In this document: in pieces, positions 25,025 through 33,833 of the stretch
Layout: each line of letters begins with the position of its first letter
Numbering within the stretch: position 1 is the stretch's first letter
NCBI RefSeq assembly: GCF_002952775.1
Contig: NZ_CP025066.1
Coordinates: 310,001-374,000 of the forward strand
Length of the DNA: 64,000 bases
Origin: Halalkaliarchaeum desulfuricum
GTDB taxonomy: Archaea > Halobacteriota > Halobacteria > Halobacteriales > Haloferacaceae
Reading direction: 5' to 3'
Position numbers and translations under genes: made by a program
The notes under the pieces: model-generated
What the model was told of the DNA's origin: nothing
Database searches by the model: none
What the model saw: the letters and a program-made list of their open reading frames with translations, nothing else

Positions 25025-25657
25025 ATGCACGCCATCACGCGCTCGGGGTGGATCGAGGTAATCACGGGGTCGATGTTCTCTGGGAAGACCGAGGAACTGC
25101 TTCGGCGGCTACGGCGTGCCGATATTGCGGGCCAGGAGATCGTCGCGTTCAAGCCGGCGATCGACGACCGATACGGCGAGTCGACGATCGGCTCCCACAA
25201 CGGGCGCCAGTGGGACGCACGGATCGTCCCCAACGAGGGCGAGGAGGTGTGGGAGCTGTACGACCGATACGACGGGGAGGAAGTCGTCGCGATCGACGAG
25301 GCCAACTTCTTTTCCGGCGAACTCGTCGAGGTTTCCCAGACACTTGCGTCGGAGGGCGCACGCGTCATCGCCTCGGGGATCGACCAGACGTTCCGCGGGG
25401 AGCCGTTCGATCCGGTGCCGCGCTTGATGGCCGTCGCGGAGTACGTCGACAAGCTCCAGGCGATCTGCTCGGTCTGTGGCGAGCCAGCCACCCGAAACCA
25501 GCGGCTCATCGACGGCGAGCCCGCCCACCGGGACGACCCGACGATCCTCGTCGGTGCGGAGGAATCCTACGAGGCCAGATGCCGGGACTGTCACACCCTC
25601 CGGACCGGACCGCGGGAAGAACAGGCCGAGCGATCCGCCCCCGAAGCTGACGAGTGA
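25025..25657 (+). CDS. tdk: Thymidine kinase
   Basis: This 210-aa type II thymidine kinase makes dTMP from thymidine and ATP. The P-loop is GSMFSGKTEELLRRL (residues about 14-28). DEANFFSG is the Walker B-type Asp region. The lasso and zinc domain have CSVCG and CRDCH (two C-x2-C/H pairs). The start is the ATG at 25025, where homology to the family begins (MHAITRSGWIEVITGSMFSG). The C-terminal tail is acidic, as is usual in haloarchaea. Confidence 0.95.
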   Translation: MHAITRSGWIEVITGSMFSGKTEELLRRLRRADIAGQEIVAFKPAIDDRYGESTIGSHNGRQWDARIVPNEGEEVWELYDRYDGEEVVAIDEANFFSGELVEVSQTLASEGARVIASGIDQTFRGEPFDPVPRLMAVAEYVDKLQAICSVCGEPATRNQRLIDGEPAHRDDPTILVGAEESYEARCRDCHTLRTGPREEQAERSAPEADE

Positions 25658-25718
25658 CACGCTCCACTGGCGAACGGAACGAGTAACCGTCATACGGTTC
25701 CGGCACGTAACCGGGACA

Positions 25719-26330
25719 GTGACGACCTGGATCGACACCCCGGAGGGGGGACGGGACCGCGGTCCACGGGCGCTCGTTCGCGCCTGGATCGAAGTGCTCG
25801 TCCGCCCGCGTCGGTTCTTCGTGAGCGCGATCGCCCCGGCCGACCAGGCGCCGGCGCTTTTCTTTGCGATGGCCGTGGCAGCGACCTCGATCGGGGGGCT
25901 GTTCCTCGCCGTCCCCAGTCTGCCCCCGACGGTCGCGGGCAGTCCCCTCGTCGGCGGTGCCGTCCTGGGTGGCTTCCTGGTGTTGCTCGTGACGCCAGTG
26001 ACGTTACATCTGACTGCCGCGATCGGAACGATCGTGCTCGTCGTGCTGGCTCCCGATCGGGGCGGCGTCAGTGAAACCGTCCAGCTCGTGGGATACGCGA
26101 GTGCCCCGCTGGCGCTGGTCTCGGTCCCGGTCGCGCTCGTCGGAGTCCCGGTCGCCACCGCGGTGTGGGCCGGGATGGCTTACGCTGCGGGACTGCTGAT
26201 CGTCGGGATCGCTACGAGACATCGGACGGGGACGGTCCGTGCGGTGCTCGCTGCGGTCCCGCCGGTCGTCTTCGCGGGCGCAGTCGTCACCGCAGTTCGG
26301 GTCGGGAACGCCGTCGTGTTTGGCGGTTGA
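25719..26330 (+). CDS. YIP1 family membrane protein
   Basis: A 203-aa protein with about five hydrophobic helices, of the haloarchaeal YIP1-like family. The characteristic start MTTWIDTPEGGRDRGPRALV continues to RAWIEVLVRPRRFFVSAIAP, and the first helix begins at about residue 45. The start codon is GTG at 25719; the longer upstream frame is inside the thymidine kinase gene. Eukaryotic Yip1 proteins act in membrane traffic, but the archaeal role is unknown. It lies 61 nt after tdk on the same strand. Confidence 0.85.
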   Translation: MTTWIDTPEGGRDRGPRALVRAWIEVLVRPRRFFVSAIAPADQAPALFFAMAVAATSIGGLFLAVPSLPPTVAGSPLVGGAVLGGFLVLLVTPVTLHLTAAIGTIVLVVLAPDRGGVSETVQLVGYASAPLALVSVPVALVGVPVATAVWAGMAYAAGLLIVGIATRHRTGTVRAVLAAVPPVVFAGAVVTAVRVGNAVVFGG

Positions 26331-26440
26331 ACGGGCACCTCCGCGCGGTTGTGACGGGGAAACGAGCCAACCGCTCCCGTGTATCATCCCGCGCGGGCTT
26401 TCGACAACCGTTTTAGGCCGCGGCTATTTGTTCCGTTCAA

Positions 26441-28711
26441 ATGGGTTCGTGTATCATCTGTGGTGCGTCTGTCGACGGACGAATCTGCGACAGCCACCAA
26501 GAAGACGTCGTTTTCGAATTTCGTGGAGACTCCCCGGACCAGCTGGTTCCGGGTCGATACTACCGTGGCACCGTCGACGGCTACGCCGACTTCGGCGTGT
26601 TCGTCGATCTCGCCCCCGGTGTCACCGGACTGTTGCACCGCAGCGAGCTCGACCGCCGGCTGGAGTCGCTCGACTGGGAGCCCGGCGACACGGTGTTCGT
26701 CCAGGTGAAGAACGTCCGTGACAACGGCAACATCGATCTCGGCTGGTCGATCCGGCAGGAGAAGCGGGAGTTCCGGGGCGCGCTGGTTCAGGACGGCGAA
26801 ACCGATCGGGAACCGGAGCCGGAACCGGAACCAGAACCGGAACCGGAACCGGAATCGGAACCGGTACCAGAACCGGAACCGGAACCGGAATCGGAACCGG
26901 AACCGGAAACCAGCGACCGAGAGCAGACGGAATCGGACGTCGAGAAGGAGACGGTAACCGGCGGTCAGGACGTGGTGACACCGACCAGTAGCGGCAAGGA
27001 CGGGGGGACAGCCGACGACCGGCCGACCTCCCGGAGCACCGAACCCGACGACACCGGTGATGACGGGGCGACGGAAGCGTCGGAAGCGTCCGGCGATGCG
27101 GGTGCGACTGCGGTCGCGAAACCGGAGTCGGGAGCCGAACCATCAACAGAAGCCGAATCATCGGCCGAACCCGCAACCGGAGCCGAATCCACGGCCGAGG
27201 TCGAACCAGGAACCTCCATCGAACGGGTGTCCATCGAAGAGCTGTCGGACGCCGTCGGCGAGACGGTCCGGCTCGAGGGGGAGATCGTGAGCGTGCGTCA
27301 AACGGGCGGACCCACGGTGTTCGAACTCCGCGACGAAACCGGCGTGGTGGACTGTGCCGCGTTCGTCGAACCCGGCGTCCGCGCGTACCCGGACGTGGGA
27401 GTCGACGACGTCGTGCGGCTCGAGGGCGACGTGGAGCTCCGGCGCAACGAGATCCAGGTCGAGACCGGCGCGCTCGTCGCGCTCGAGGATGACGACCGCG
27501 AGGAGGTGGTCCAGCGGCTCGAAGACGCCCTGGCCGCGAAGGCACGCCCGGACGCCTTCGAACCCATCGGGGACCACGAGACGGTCGAGACGCTACGCGA
27601 GCCGATCCTGGACGCAGCCGAGGCGCTCCGCCGGGCCGTCCTCGAGAGCCGGCCGATCGTCGTCCGACATCCGGCGACGGCGAACGGCTATCTCGCCGGC
27701 GCCGCCGTCGAACGCGCGGTGTTGCCGCTCGTGGCCGAGGAGTACACCGGCTCCGACGCCGAATATCACTACTTCAAGCGCCGCCCGCTGGAGTCGTCGG
27801 TGTACGACATGGACGACGCGACGATGGACGTCACGCGGATGCTCCAGGACCGGGACCGGCACGACGAGAAGCTCCCATTGTTTCTCCTGCTGGGTGCGGG
27901 AGCGACCGCCGAGTCGGAAGACGGGCTGGACCTGCTCGACATCTACGACGCCACGCGGGTCGTCGTCGACTCCGAGCCGGCGGACCCGGAAGCCGGCGAC
28001 CACGCCGCGGTGCTGGTCGCACCCGAGGAAGACGACGGCGCCCTGTCTGTAGGCACACTCGGCTCGGAACTCGCCGCGACGATCGACGCCGACGCCAGGG
28101 ACGAACTCCGCCATCTCCCGGCGACGAGCTACTGGGAGGAGGCGCCGGAGGCGTACGCCGAGGTGGCCGACGAGGCCGGCTACGACGCCGACAAGCGGCG
28201 GGACCTCCGCGAGGCGGTCGCACTGGAGGCGTACTATCAGTCCTACGAGGACAAACGCGAACTGATCACGGACCTCCTGTTCGGCGAGGGAAGCGAGGAT
28301 CTCGCCGGGCACGTCGCCGAGCAGTTCCGCGTGAAGGTCGACACCGAGGTGGCGACCGCTCGAGAGAACCTCGATCGAACCGCCCGCGGCGGGGTCGAGT
28401 TCGCGCTGCTGGACACCGACGCCTACACCCACCGGTACGACTTCCCCCCGACGTCGCTGCTTCTCGACGAACTGCACCGTCGGGAGCGAACCGACGGGGC
28501 GTTCGCGACGGTCGGCGTCGGTACCGACGAGCTGTTCGTCCGGTCGACGTTCGATCTCGACCTCCGGGCGGCCGTCGACACCGCCAGAGAGACCGTTCCC
28601 GAGGCGGATCTCGGGGTCGCAGACCTTCGCGACGGGCGCGTGGAGTTCCTGGCCGGCCGTCGGGACGACGCCCGGGACGCGATCGTCGACGCCATCGTCG
28701 ACCAGGCCTGA
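26441..28711 (+). CDS. DHH/RecJ-like exonuclease with S1 and OB domains
   Basis: A 756-aa archaeal single-strand-specific nuclease-like protein. Order: a zinc finger at residues 4-19 (CIICGASVDGRICDSH); an S1 RNA-binding domain at about 30-110 (GRYYRGTVDGYADFGVFVDL); a long acidic Glu-Pro linker at about 125-260; an OB domain with ETVRLEGEIVSVRQTGGPTV (about 265-345); and a DHH phosphoesterase-like part from about 380 on. The Glu-Pro tract is coded by a 6-bp repeat (GGAACC) at 26810-26909, which could vary in length. Related archaeal RecJ proteins act with GINS in replication or in repair. TATA at 26409-26416 supports the ATG at 26441. Confidence 0.9.
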   Translation: MGSCIICGASVDGRICDSHQEDVVFEFRGDSPDQLVPGRYYRGTVDGYADFGVFVDLAPGVTGLLHRSELDRRLESLDWEPGDTVFVQVKNVRDNGNIDLGWSIRQEKREFRGALVQDGETDREPEPEPEPEPEPEPESEPVPEPEPEPESEPEPETSDREQTESDVEKETVTGGQDVVTPTSSGKDGGTADDRPTSRSTEPDDTGDDGATEASEASGDAGATAVAKPESGAEPSTEAESSAEPATGAESTAEVEPGTSIERVSIEELSDAVGETVRLEGEIVSVRQTGGPTVFELRDETGVVDCAAFVEPGVRAYPDVGVDDVVRLEGDVELRRNEIQVETGALVALEDDDREEVVQRLEDALAAKARPDAFEPIGDHETVETLREPILDAAEALRRAVLESRPIVVRHPATANGYLAGAAVERAVLPLVAEEYTGSDAEYHYFKRRPLESSVYDMDDATMDVTRMLQDRDRHDEKLPLFLLLGAGATAESEDGLDLLDIYDATRVVVDSEPADPEAGDHAAVLVAPEEDDGALSVGTLGSELAATIDADARDELRHLPATSYWEEAPEAYAEVADEAGYDADKRRDLREAVALEAYYQSYEDKRELITDLLFGEGSEDLAGHVAEQFRVKVDTEVATARENLDRTARGGVEFALLDTDAYTHRYDFPPTSLLLDELHRRERTDGAFATVGVGTDELFVRSTFDLDLRAAVDTARETVPEADLGVADLRDGRVEFLAGRRDDARDAIVDAIVDQA

Positions 28712-28807
28712 ACAGGCCGGTCGACTCGGTGGGATCGCCGGCGGTCGCGGTCGGCGCGACGGCCCGCAACGACACCCTTATTCGCTTCACGCCGTGACTG
28801 TGTGCCG

Positions 28808-30529
28808 ATGAGTACCGACGCCGACGACGCCGACGACGTCGACGCCGACGATGTCGACGAGACGCACACGCAGGTGTGTAAAGAGCTCGTCGAGCGGATC
28901 CTCGCGGGCGAGGTCGACCGGGAGAACCTCGAGTCCGCCAAGCTCGACGTCTGCTCGGCCCACTCGGCGTCGACGGTGCCGAAAAACACCGAGCTTCTGG
29001 ATCACGCACCCGACGACCGACGGGAGGTAGTGAAGGCGGTGGTCCAGCGCAAGCCGGTCCGGACCGCGTCGGGCGTCTCCCCGGTGGCGATCATGACGTC
29101 GCCACAGCTGTGTCCACACGGGAAGTGTCTCTACTGCCCCGGCGGGCCGGCCTCGGAGTTCTCCTCGGCGCAGTCGTACACCGGCCACGAGCCCGCCGCC
29201 GCGCGGGGAAAACAAAACGAGTACGATCCCTACGGCCAGGTGACCCTCCGTCTCGAACAGCTCCGGGCGATCGGCCATCCGGTGGACAAAGTCGAGCTGA
29301 TCGTCATGGGCGGAACGATGACCGCACGCAGCCACGACTATCAGGAGTGGTTCCTCAAGCGGGCGCTGGAAGCGATGAACGACTACGACGTCGAATCGGA
29401 TCCCCAACCCGCCCAGGACCGCAGTTTCAAACCCGACCCCGATGAGTACGAGTTCCGGTACTTGGAGGACGTGATCGCGGAAAACGAGACCGCCGACGTC
29501 CGAAACGTCGCCACGACCTTCGAGACGAAGCCCGACTGGTGTGACCCCGAACAGATCGACCGGATGCTGGACCTGGGCGGCACGAAAGTCGAGGTGGGCG
29601 TCCAGACCACCTACGAACGGATCAACCGGGAGATGCACCGGGGACACGGAATCCAGGCGTCGAAGGACGCCAATCGACGGCTCCGGGACGCCGGCTTCAA
29701 GGTCGGCTTCCACATGATGCCCGGCCAGCCCGGGATGACCGAGGAGATGTGCCGGGAGGACTTCCGCCGGCTGTTCGAGAGCCCGGAGTGGCGGCCCGAC
29801 TACCTGAAGATCTACCCCACACTGGTCGTGAAGGGAACGAGGGTGTACGACATGTGGAAACGCGGGGAGTACGAACCGCTCTCGAACGAGGAGGCCGCCG
29901 ACGTCGTCGCCGACGCGATGGGAGAGATCGCGCCATACACCCGCCTCCAGCGCGTCCAGCGGGACATCCCGGCCGACTTCATCGAGGCCGGCGTCTGGAA
30001 GTCGAACCTCAGACAGCTGGCACGACAGCGCGCCGAAGAGAAGGGAATCGAACCGCGGGACATCCGCGCCCGCGAGGTGGGGATGAACGACGCCGATCCG
30101 GATCCGGACGACATCGAGTTCGACGTGCGACAGTACGAAGCCGGCGGCGGCACGGAACACTTCATCAGCTTCGAGGACGCGAACCAGGACCTGCTCGTGG
30201 GGTTCTGTCGGCTCCGGTTCCCCTCCTACGCCCCCGGCCAGCCCGGCGCACCCGAGGGTGCAGACGATCCGGTCCGTCGGGAGCTCGAGGACGCCGCGAT
30301 CGTGCGGGAGCTCCACGTGTACGGCAGCGAGGCCGCGCTCGGCGACGAGGGCGACTGGCAACACCGCGGCTACGGTCGGCGACTGATCGAATCGGCCGAG
30401 GAGATCGCCGCAGACGCCGGCTTCGAGAAGCTCAGCGTCCTCTCGGGGATCGGCGTTCGCGAATACTACCGGGAGAAGCTCGGCTACCACCAGGACGGTC
30501 CGTACGTTTCTAAGCGGCTCGATGGGTAG
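28808..30529 (+). CDS. elp3: Elp3, radical SAM / GNAT tRNA-modification enzyme
   Basis: A 573-aa archaeal Elp3 that adds the carboxymethyl group to U34 of tRNAs. The radical SAM cluster cysteines are in CPHGKCLYCPGGPASEF (about residues 100-116), with GHEPAAARGKQNEYDPY after it. The C-terminal GNAT domain includes VRELHVYGSEAALGDEGD and HRGYGRRLIESAEEIA, the acetyl-CoA loop. The start is the ATG at 28808, two codons inside a slightly longer frame. The N-terminal 20 residues are an acidic Asp repeat. Confidence 0.95.
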   Translation: MSTDADDADDVDADDVDETHTQVCKELVERILAGEVDRENLESAKLDVCSAHSASTVPKNTELLDHAPDDRREVVKAVVQRKPVRTASGVSPVAIMTSPQLCPHGKCLYCPGGPASEFSSAQSYTGHEPAAARGKQNEYDPYGQVTLRLEQLRAIGHPVDKVELIVMGGTMTARSHDYQEWFLKRALEAMNDYDVESDPQPAQDRSFKPDPDEYEFRYLEDVIAENETADVRNVATTFETKPDWCDPEQIDRMLDLGGTKVEVGVQTTYERINREMHRGHGIQASKDANRRLRDAGFKVGFHMMPGQPGMTEEMCREDFRRLFESPEWRPDYLKIYPTLVVKGTRVYDMWKRGEYEPLSNEEAADVVADAMGEIAPYTRLQRVQRDIPADFIEAGVWKSNLRQLARQRAEEKGIEPRDIRAREVGMNDADPDPDDIEFDVRQYEAGGGTEHFISFEDANQDLLVGFCRLRFPSYAPGQPGAPEGADDPVRRELEDAAIVRELHVYGSEAALGDEGDWQHRGYGRRLIESAEEIAADAGFEKLSVLSGIGVREYYREKLGYHQDGPYVSKRLDG

Positions 30530-30531
30530 CG

Positions 30532-31191
30532 TTACTGGCTGTGAGTTGCGGGGCTGCTGGAGTTCCGGCGGCGAGTGACTCGCCCGGCAACGAACAGTGG
30601 GAGGCTGCAAATCGCGGTGATCGGGATTGTCACGAGTACGACCGGGAGGGTAAAGAGCAAAGCGAGAATCAACCACCCTCCCTCAAGGAGGGCGAGGAGC
30701 AGAATGCCGACGAGCATTATGAGCGGAATTACCCCTATTCCTGCGAGTACGAGATAGCGGTGTGTTCGTTTTTCGGCAACCCCGAGGGGGAATAACCAGG
30801 CAGCAACGTAACAGACGTAAACAGGAGCAGGTGCCAGCAGGTCGGGTCTGATCGTGCTTTCGCGGAGGACATCGGGCACGGAAACGACCACGACGCTCGA
30901 GACGAACGCGACAGCTGCGATACCGAGAGTTCTCCGAAACGACAGCCGCGGCAGCCATTCAGTCCGGTTCCGCATGATGAGGACAGCGCCGAAGCAGAGA
31001 TGAATCACACCGAGGCCGGCCGCTGCCCAGCCGATGAGGTCAACGGCGTCCCCCGGCAGTCCTCCAATAGAGACGCCGGGAACAGCAGGAAGCTGGGCGA
31101 TACCGAGCCAACCGATCCCGATGACTACCAACCCGACGCCAGCCCATCGGCGGAACCGATCGAAATACTGTTGGACAGACTCTCCAGGCAT
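30532..31191 (-). CDS. Uncharacterised multi-pass membrane protein
   Basis: A 219-aa protein with six or so hydrophobic helices: about residues 18-40, 52-75, 83-105, 119-137, 142-165 and 170-198. The N-terminus (MPGESVQQYFDRFRRW) is amphipathic, and the C-terminus is basic and polar (RRRNSSSPATHSQ). I recognise no family or motif. It lies just 2 nt from the end of elp3 on the other strand and is followed upstream by repeat DNA. The translation looks like real coding sequence because hydrophobic blocks are regular and codon bias is GC-ending. Confidence 0.7.
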   Translation of the reverse strand: MPGESVQQYFDRFRRWAGVGLVVIGIGWLGIAQLPAVPGVSIGGLPGDAVDLIGWAAAGLGVIHLCFGAVLIMRNRTEWLPRLSFRRTLGIAAVAFVSSVVVVSVPDVLRESTIRPDLLAPAPVYVCYVAAWLFPLGVAEKRTHRYLVLAGIGVIPLIMLVGILLLALLEGGWLILALLFTLPVVLVTIPITAICSLPLFVAGRVTRRRNSSSPATHSQ

Positions 31192-31310
31192 GCCACTCGA
31201 TCACGAGTGGTACTCATTCGGCCGACGGATAACGGTTCGCGTTACTCAAACGTCGGATTGGCCCACGGAATGACTCGGTTGATCGGACAGTCAGACCAGG
31301 GCGATGTGAT

Positions 31311-31730
31311 TCTTCGGTCTCGCTTCGCTCGACCAGCAGAGCCAGGGCGGGGATTGTGAACCACGCCGAGACGGTCCTGCTCGCTTCGCTGCGCGGGCTG
31401 CGACTCGTCTCATTCAAATCCCCTTCAGGGGTGGCTCTTCGGTCTCGCTTCGCTCGACCAGCAGAGCCAGGGCGGGGATTGTGAACCACGCCGAGACGGT
31501 CCTGCTCGCTTCGCTGCGCGGGCTGCGACTCGTCTCATTCAAATCCCCTTCAGGGGTGGCTCTTCGGTCTCGCTTCGCTCGACCAGCAGAGCCAGGGCGG
31601 GGATTGTGAACCACGCCGAGACGGTCCTGCTCGCTTCGCTGCGCGGGCTGCGACTCGTCTCATTCAAATCCCCTTCAGGGGTGGCTCTTCGGTCTCGCTT
31701 CGCTCGACCAGCAGAGCCAGGGCGGGGATT
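31311..31730. repeat. Perfect 125-bp tandem repeat array leading into tRNA-Thr
   Basis: Three identical 125-bp units start at 31311, 31436 and 31561. A fourth, partial unit (31686-31730) runs straight into tRNA-Thr and loses identity inside the tRNA. Each unit thus holds the last 16 nt of the tRNA (acceptor strand and part of the T-arm, 31340-31355 in unit 1) plus the 3' flank, a GCTTCGCT-rich part, and an inverse T-arm-like TTCAAATCCCC. The unit length is not a multiple of three and no stable reading frame exists, so it is non-coding. Confidence 0.95.
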
Positions 31731-31788
31731 TGAACCCCGGAAGTCTCGATTACAAGTCGAGTGCATGAACCACCCATGCTCCCCTGGC
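31715..31788 (-). tRNA. tRNA-Thr (anticodon UGU)
   Basis: A 74-nt gene folds as a normal class I tRNA: acceptor GCCAGGG/CCCTGGC, D-arm GCAT...ATGC, anticodon stem CTCGA/TCGAG with loop CTTGTAA (anticodon TGT, reading ACA), variable loop ACTTC, T-arm CGGGG TTCAAAT CCCCG, and U73. No CCA is encoded and no intron is visible. Its 3' end is duplicated in the adjoining repeat array. Confidence 0.95.
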
Positions 31789-31863
31789 ACGTCGTCGCCG
31801 TGCAGGCGTTTCTACTGTGTCCTCCTTTGAGTCTCTGTCGTTTTTCGCCACCGAACGACGGTG

Positions 31864-32349
31864 TCACTCCTCGAGTCGCTTTTCGAACTCGATCCGGTGT
31901 GGCCTGTAGCCGTGCCGCCGGTAAAACCGACGTGCGCCCTCGTTTTCGGCCATGGCGTCGAGCGACACCGCCTCGGCCCCCGCCTCCCGGAGTGTCCCTT
32001 CGGCGGCTTCGAGGAGCTGTGACCCGACACCGCGATTTCGAGCTTCGGGGCGAACGTAGAGGTTGTCCACGATTCCGCGGGCGACGTCCTGGCGATAGCG
32101 CCCCGTCTCCATCGAGAACATGACGAATCCCAGAGGCTCTTCGAGGTCCTCGGTCGCGGGTTCGTCGCCCTCCGGACGCGCAACCAGAACGGTGCCTGCG
32201 ACGACTCCCCGTCCGATGACCTCGCGGATCAGGTCCCGGTTCGCCTCCGAAAACAGATGCGAGTCGTACGCGCGCTGCTCGGCGGCGAGTTCGACCCACC
32301 AGTCCGCGAGCAGATCCACCTCCGACAGCGTGGCGGGTTCGACGTTCAC
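31864..32349 (-). CDS. GNAT family N-acetyltransferase
   Basis: A 161-aa acetyl-CoA-dependent acetyltransferase. Motif A is visible as IVDNLYVRPEARNRGVGSQL with LLEAAEGTLREAGAEAV following, and YRRHGYRPHRIEFEKRL is the family C-terminal strand. The start at 32349 is supported by a TATA-like TCTTATTAGG about 18-28 nt upstream. The substrate (an amine or protein N-terminus) is unknown. It is divergent from the XPB gene, sharing the short intergenic region with it. Confidence 0.88.
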   Translation of the reverse strand: MNVEPATLSEVDLLADWWVELAAEQRAYDSHLFSEANRDLIREVIGRGVVAGTVLVARPEGDEPATEDLEEPLGFVMFSMETGRYRQDVARGIVDNLYVRPEARNRGVGSQLLEAAEGTLREAGAEAVSLDAMAENEGARRFYRRHGYRPHRIEFEKRLEE

Positions 32350-32410
32350 GGAGCCGAATTGGGAGAGACGCCTAATAAGACTGGCCGGAGAACGCGTCCG
32401 ACTGCGGCGA

Positions 32411-32422
32411 CGAAACTTTATC
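32411..32422 (+). promoter_or_regulatory. BRE/TATA promoter of xpb
   Basis: CGAAACTTTATC, a near-consensus haloarchaeal BRE plus TATA element, lies 23-34 nt before the GTG at 32445. It supports a leaderless message beginning with GTG. Confidence 0.7.
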
Positions 32423-32444
32423 GGCGGCAGTCGTTCTCTACAGC

Positions 32445-33809
32445 GTGGCGATCGAACTCCGATACCGGGACGGGACGATCCACCTCGCCGACGGGGAGGA
32501 CGACCGCTCTTCCGACCTCGAATCCCTCCCCGGTGTCGAACCGGATCCGCGATCCGGCGGCTACCGTGCGCCGGCCTACCGGTACGCCGATCTCCGTGAC
32601 GCCATCGAGAAGGGTGGGCTGCCGTACGAGGAACGAGTGTTCGACGCTCGCGGCGGGGACTCGCTCGACCTTGCTACCGACTACCGGCTCCGGGAGTACC
32701 AGACCGACGCACTCGACGCCTGGGAGGACGCCGGACGACGCGGCGTGATCGAGCTCCCGACCGGCAGCGGGAAGACCGTGATCGCGATCGCTGCGATCGC
32801 GGCGGTCGGGCGCCCCACGCTGGTGGTCGTTCCTACAATCGACCTGTTGAACCAGTGGGAACGAGAGCTCGAACGGGAGTTTTCGGTGCCGATCGGCCGG
32901 TTCGGCGGCGGCGAGCAGCGACGGGAGCCGATCACCGTGTCGACGTACGACTCCGCGTATCTCCGGGCCGACGACGTCGGCGACGCCTTCGAGTTCGTCG
33001 TCTTTGACGAGGTTCATCACCTCGGCGGCGAGGGATACCGCGACATCGCTCGGCTGCTCCCGGCGCCGTATCGGCTGGGATTGACGGCGACGTTCGAACG
33101 CCCGGACGGCGCCCACGAAGTCATCGCCGACCTGGTCGGCGACCGGGTGTACCGGCTCGACATCGACGACCTCGCGGGCGATCACCTGGCGGCCTACGAC
33201 ATCAAACGGATCGAAGTCGAACTCACTCCCGAGGAGCGACAGGAGTACGAGACGGCACAGGAGACGTTCGTCGACTACCTCAAGTCGACGAACCTCCAGT
33301 TACGCAGCGGCAGCGACTACCAGAAGCTGGTGCTTCGCTCGGGCAACGATCCCCGAGCGCGGGAGGCACTGCTCGCCAAACAGCGGGCGCGAAACGTGAT
33401 GATGAACGCCGACGCGAAGGTCGACGCGCTCGAACGGGTTCTCGACCGGCACCGTGGAGACCGGATCATCGTCTTTACCGCCCACACCGAACTGGTGTAC
33501 CGACTCTCCCGGCGGTTCCTCTTGCCGGCAATCACCAGCGAGACCGGGGCGACGGAGCGCCGGCAGATCCTCGAACGCTTCAGGGACGGCGACTACTCGC
33601 GGGTCGTCACCGCGAACGTGCTCGACGAGGGGGTCGACGTCCCGGACGCGAACGTCGCGGTCGTGCTGTCGGGATCGGGCAGCGAACGCGAGTTCACCCA
33701 GCGCCTGGGGCGGATCCTCCGGCCGAAGGATGACGGCGGGCGGGCGCTTTTGTACGAGGTAGTGAGCGACGAAACAGCCGAGGAACGGGTCGCCAGCCGG
33801 CGGCGATAG
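32445..33809 (+). CDS. xpb: XPB/Rad25-family DNA helicase
   Basis: A 454-aa superfamily 2 helicase, the archaeal XPB homologue. After a damage-recognition-like N-terminus it has Q-motif-like RLREYQTDALDAWEDA, Walker A LPTGSGKTVIAIAA, Walker B VVFDEVHHLGG (the DEVHH form of XPB), LGLTATFERPDG, and motifs V-VI in DEGVDVPDANVAVVLSG and EFTQRLGRILRPK. The start is GTG. In archaea XPB acts with the nuclease Bax1 for repair of bubbles; here bax1 is 1.9 kb away behind a three-gene cassette. Confidence 0.93.
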   Translation: MAIELRYRDGTIHLADGEDDRSSDLESLPGVEPDPRSGGYRAPAYRYADLRDAIEKGGLPYEERVFDARGGDSLDLATDYRLREYQTDALDAWEDAGRRGVIELPTGSGKTVIAIAAIAAVGRPTLVVVPTIDLLNQWERELEREFSVPIGRFGGGEQRREPITVSTYDSAYLRADDVGDAFEFVVFDEVHHLGGEGYRDIARLLPAPYRLGLTATFERPDGAHEVIADLVGDRVYRLDIDDLAGDHLAAYDIKRIEVELTPEERQEYETAQETFVDYLKSTNLQLRSGSDYQKLVLRSGNDPRAREALLAKQRARNVMMNADAKVDALERVLDRHRGDRIIVFTAHTELVYRLSRRFLLPAITSETGATERRQILERFRDGDYSRVVTANVLDEGVDVPDANVAVVLSGSGSEREFTQRLGRILRPKDDGGRALLYEVVSDETAEERVASRRR

Positions 33810-33833
33810 CTCCTCCGGAAGCTGGAGGAACCT

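Noticed and set aside
31311-31715. CRISPR array
   Set aside because: The repeat unit is contiguous with no variable spacers, 125 bp long, and lies next to a tRNA with no cas genes.
20689-31788. An integrated mobile element between tRNA-Ser and tRNA-Thr
   Set aside because: The interval holds ordinary conserved genes (cysS, tdk, elp3), no integrase, no replication genes, and no long direct repeat bounding it. The tRNA pieces are short and in inverse orientation.
31214-31790. Protein frames (66-91 aa) across the 125-bp units
   Set aside because: The unit length is not divisible by three, and the frames are repeats of each other without start context. The tRNA also overlaps one of them.
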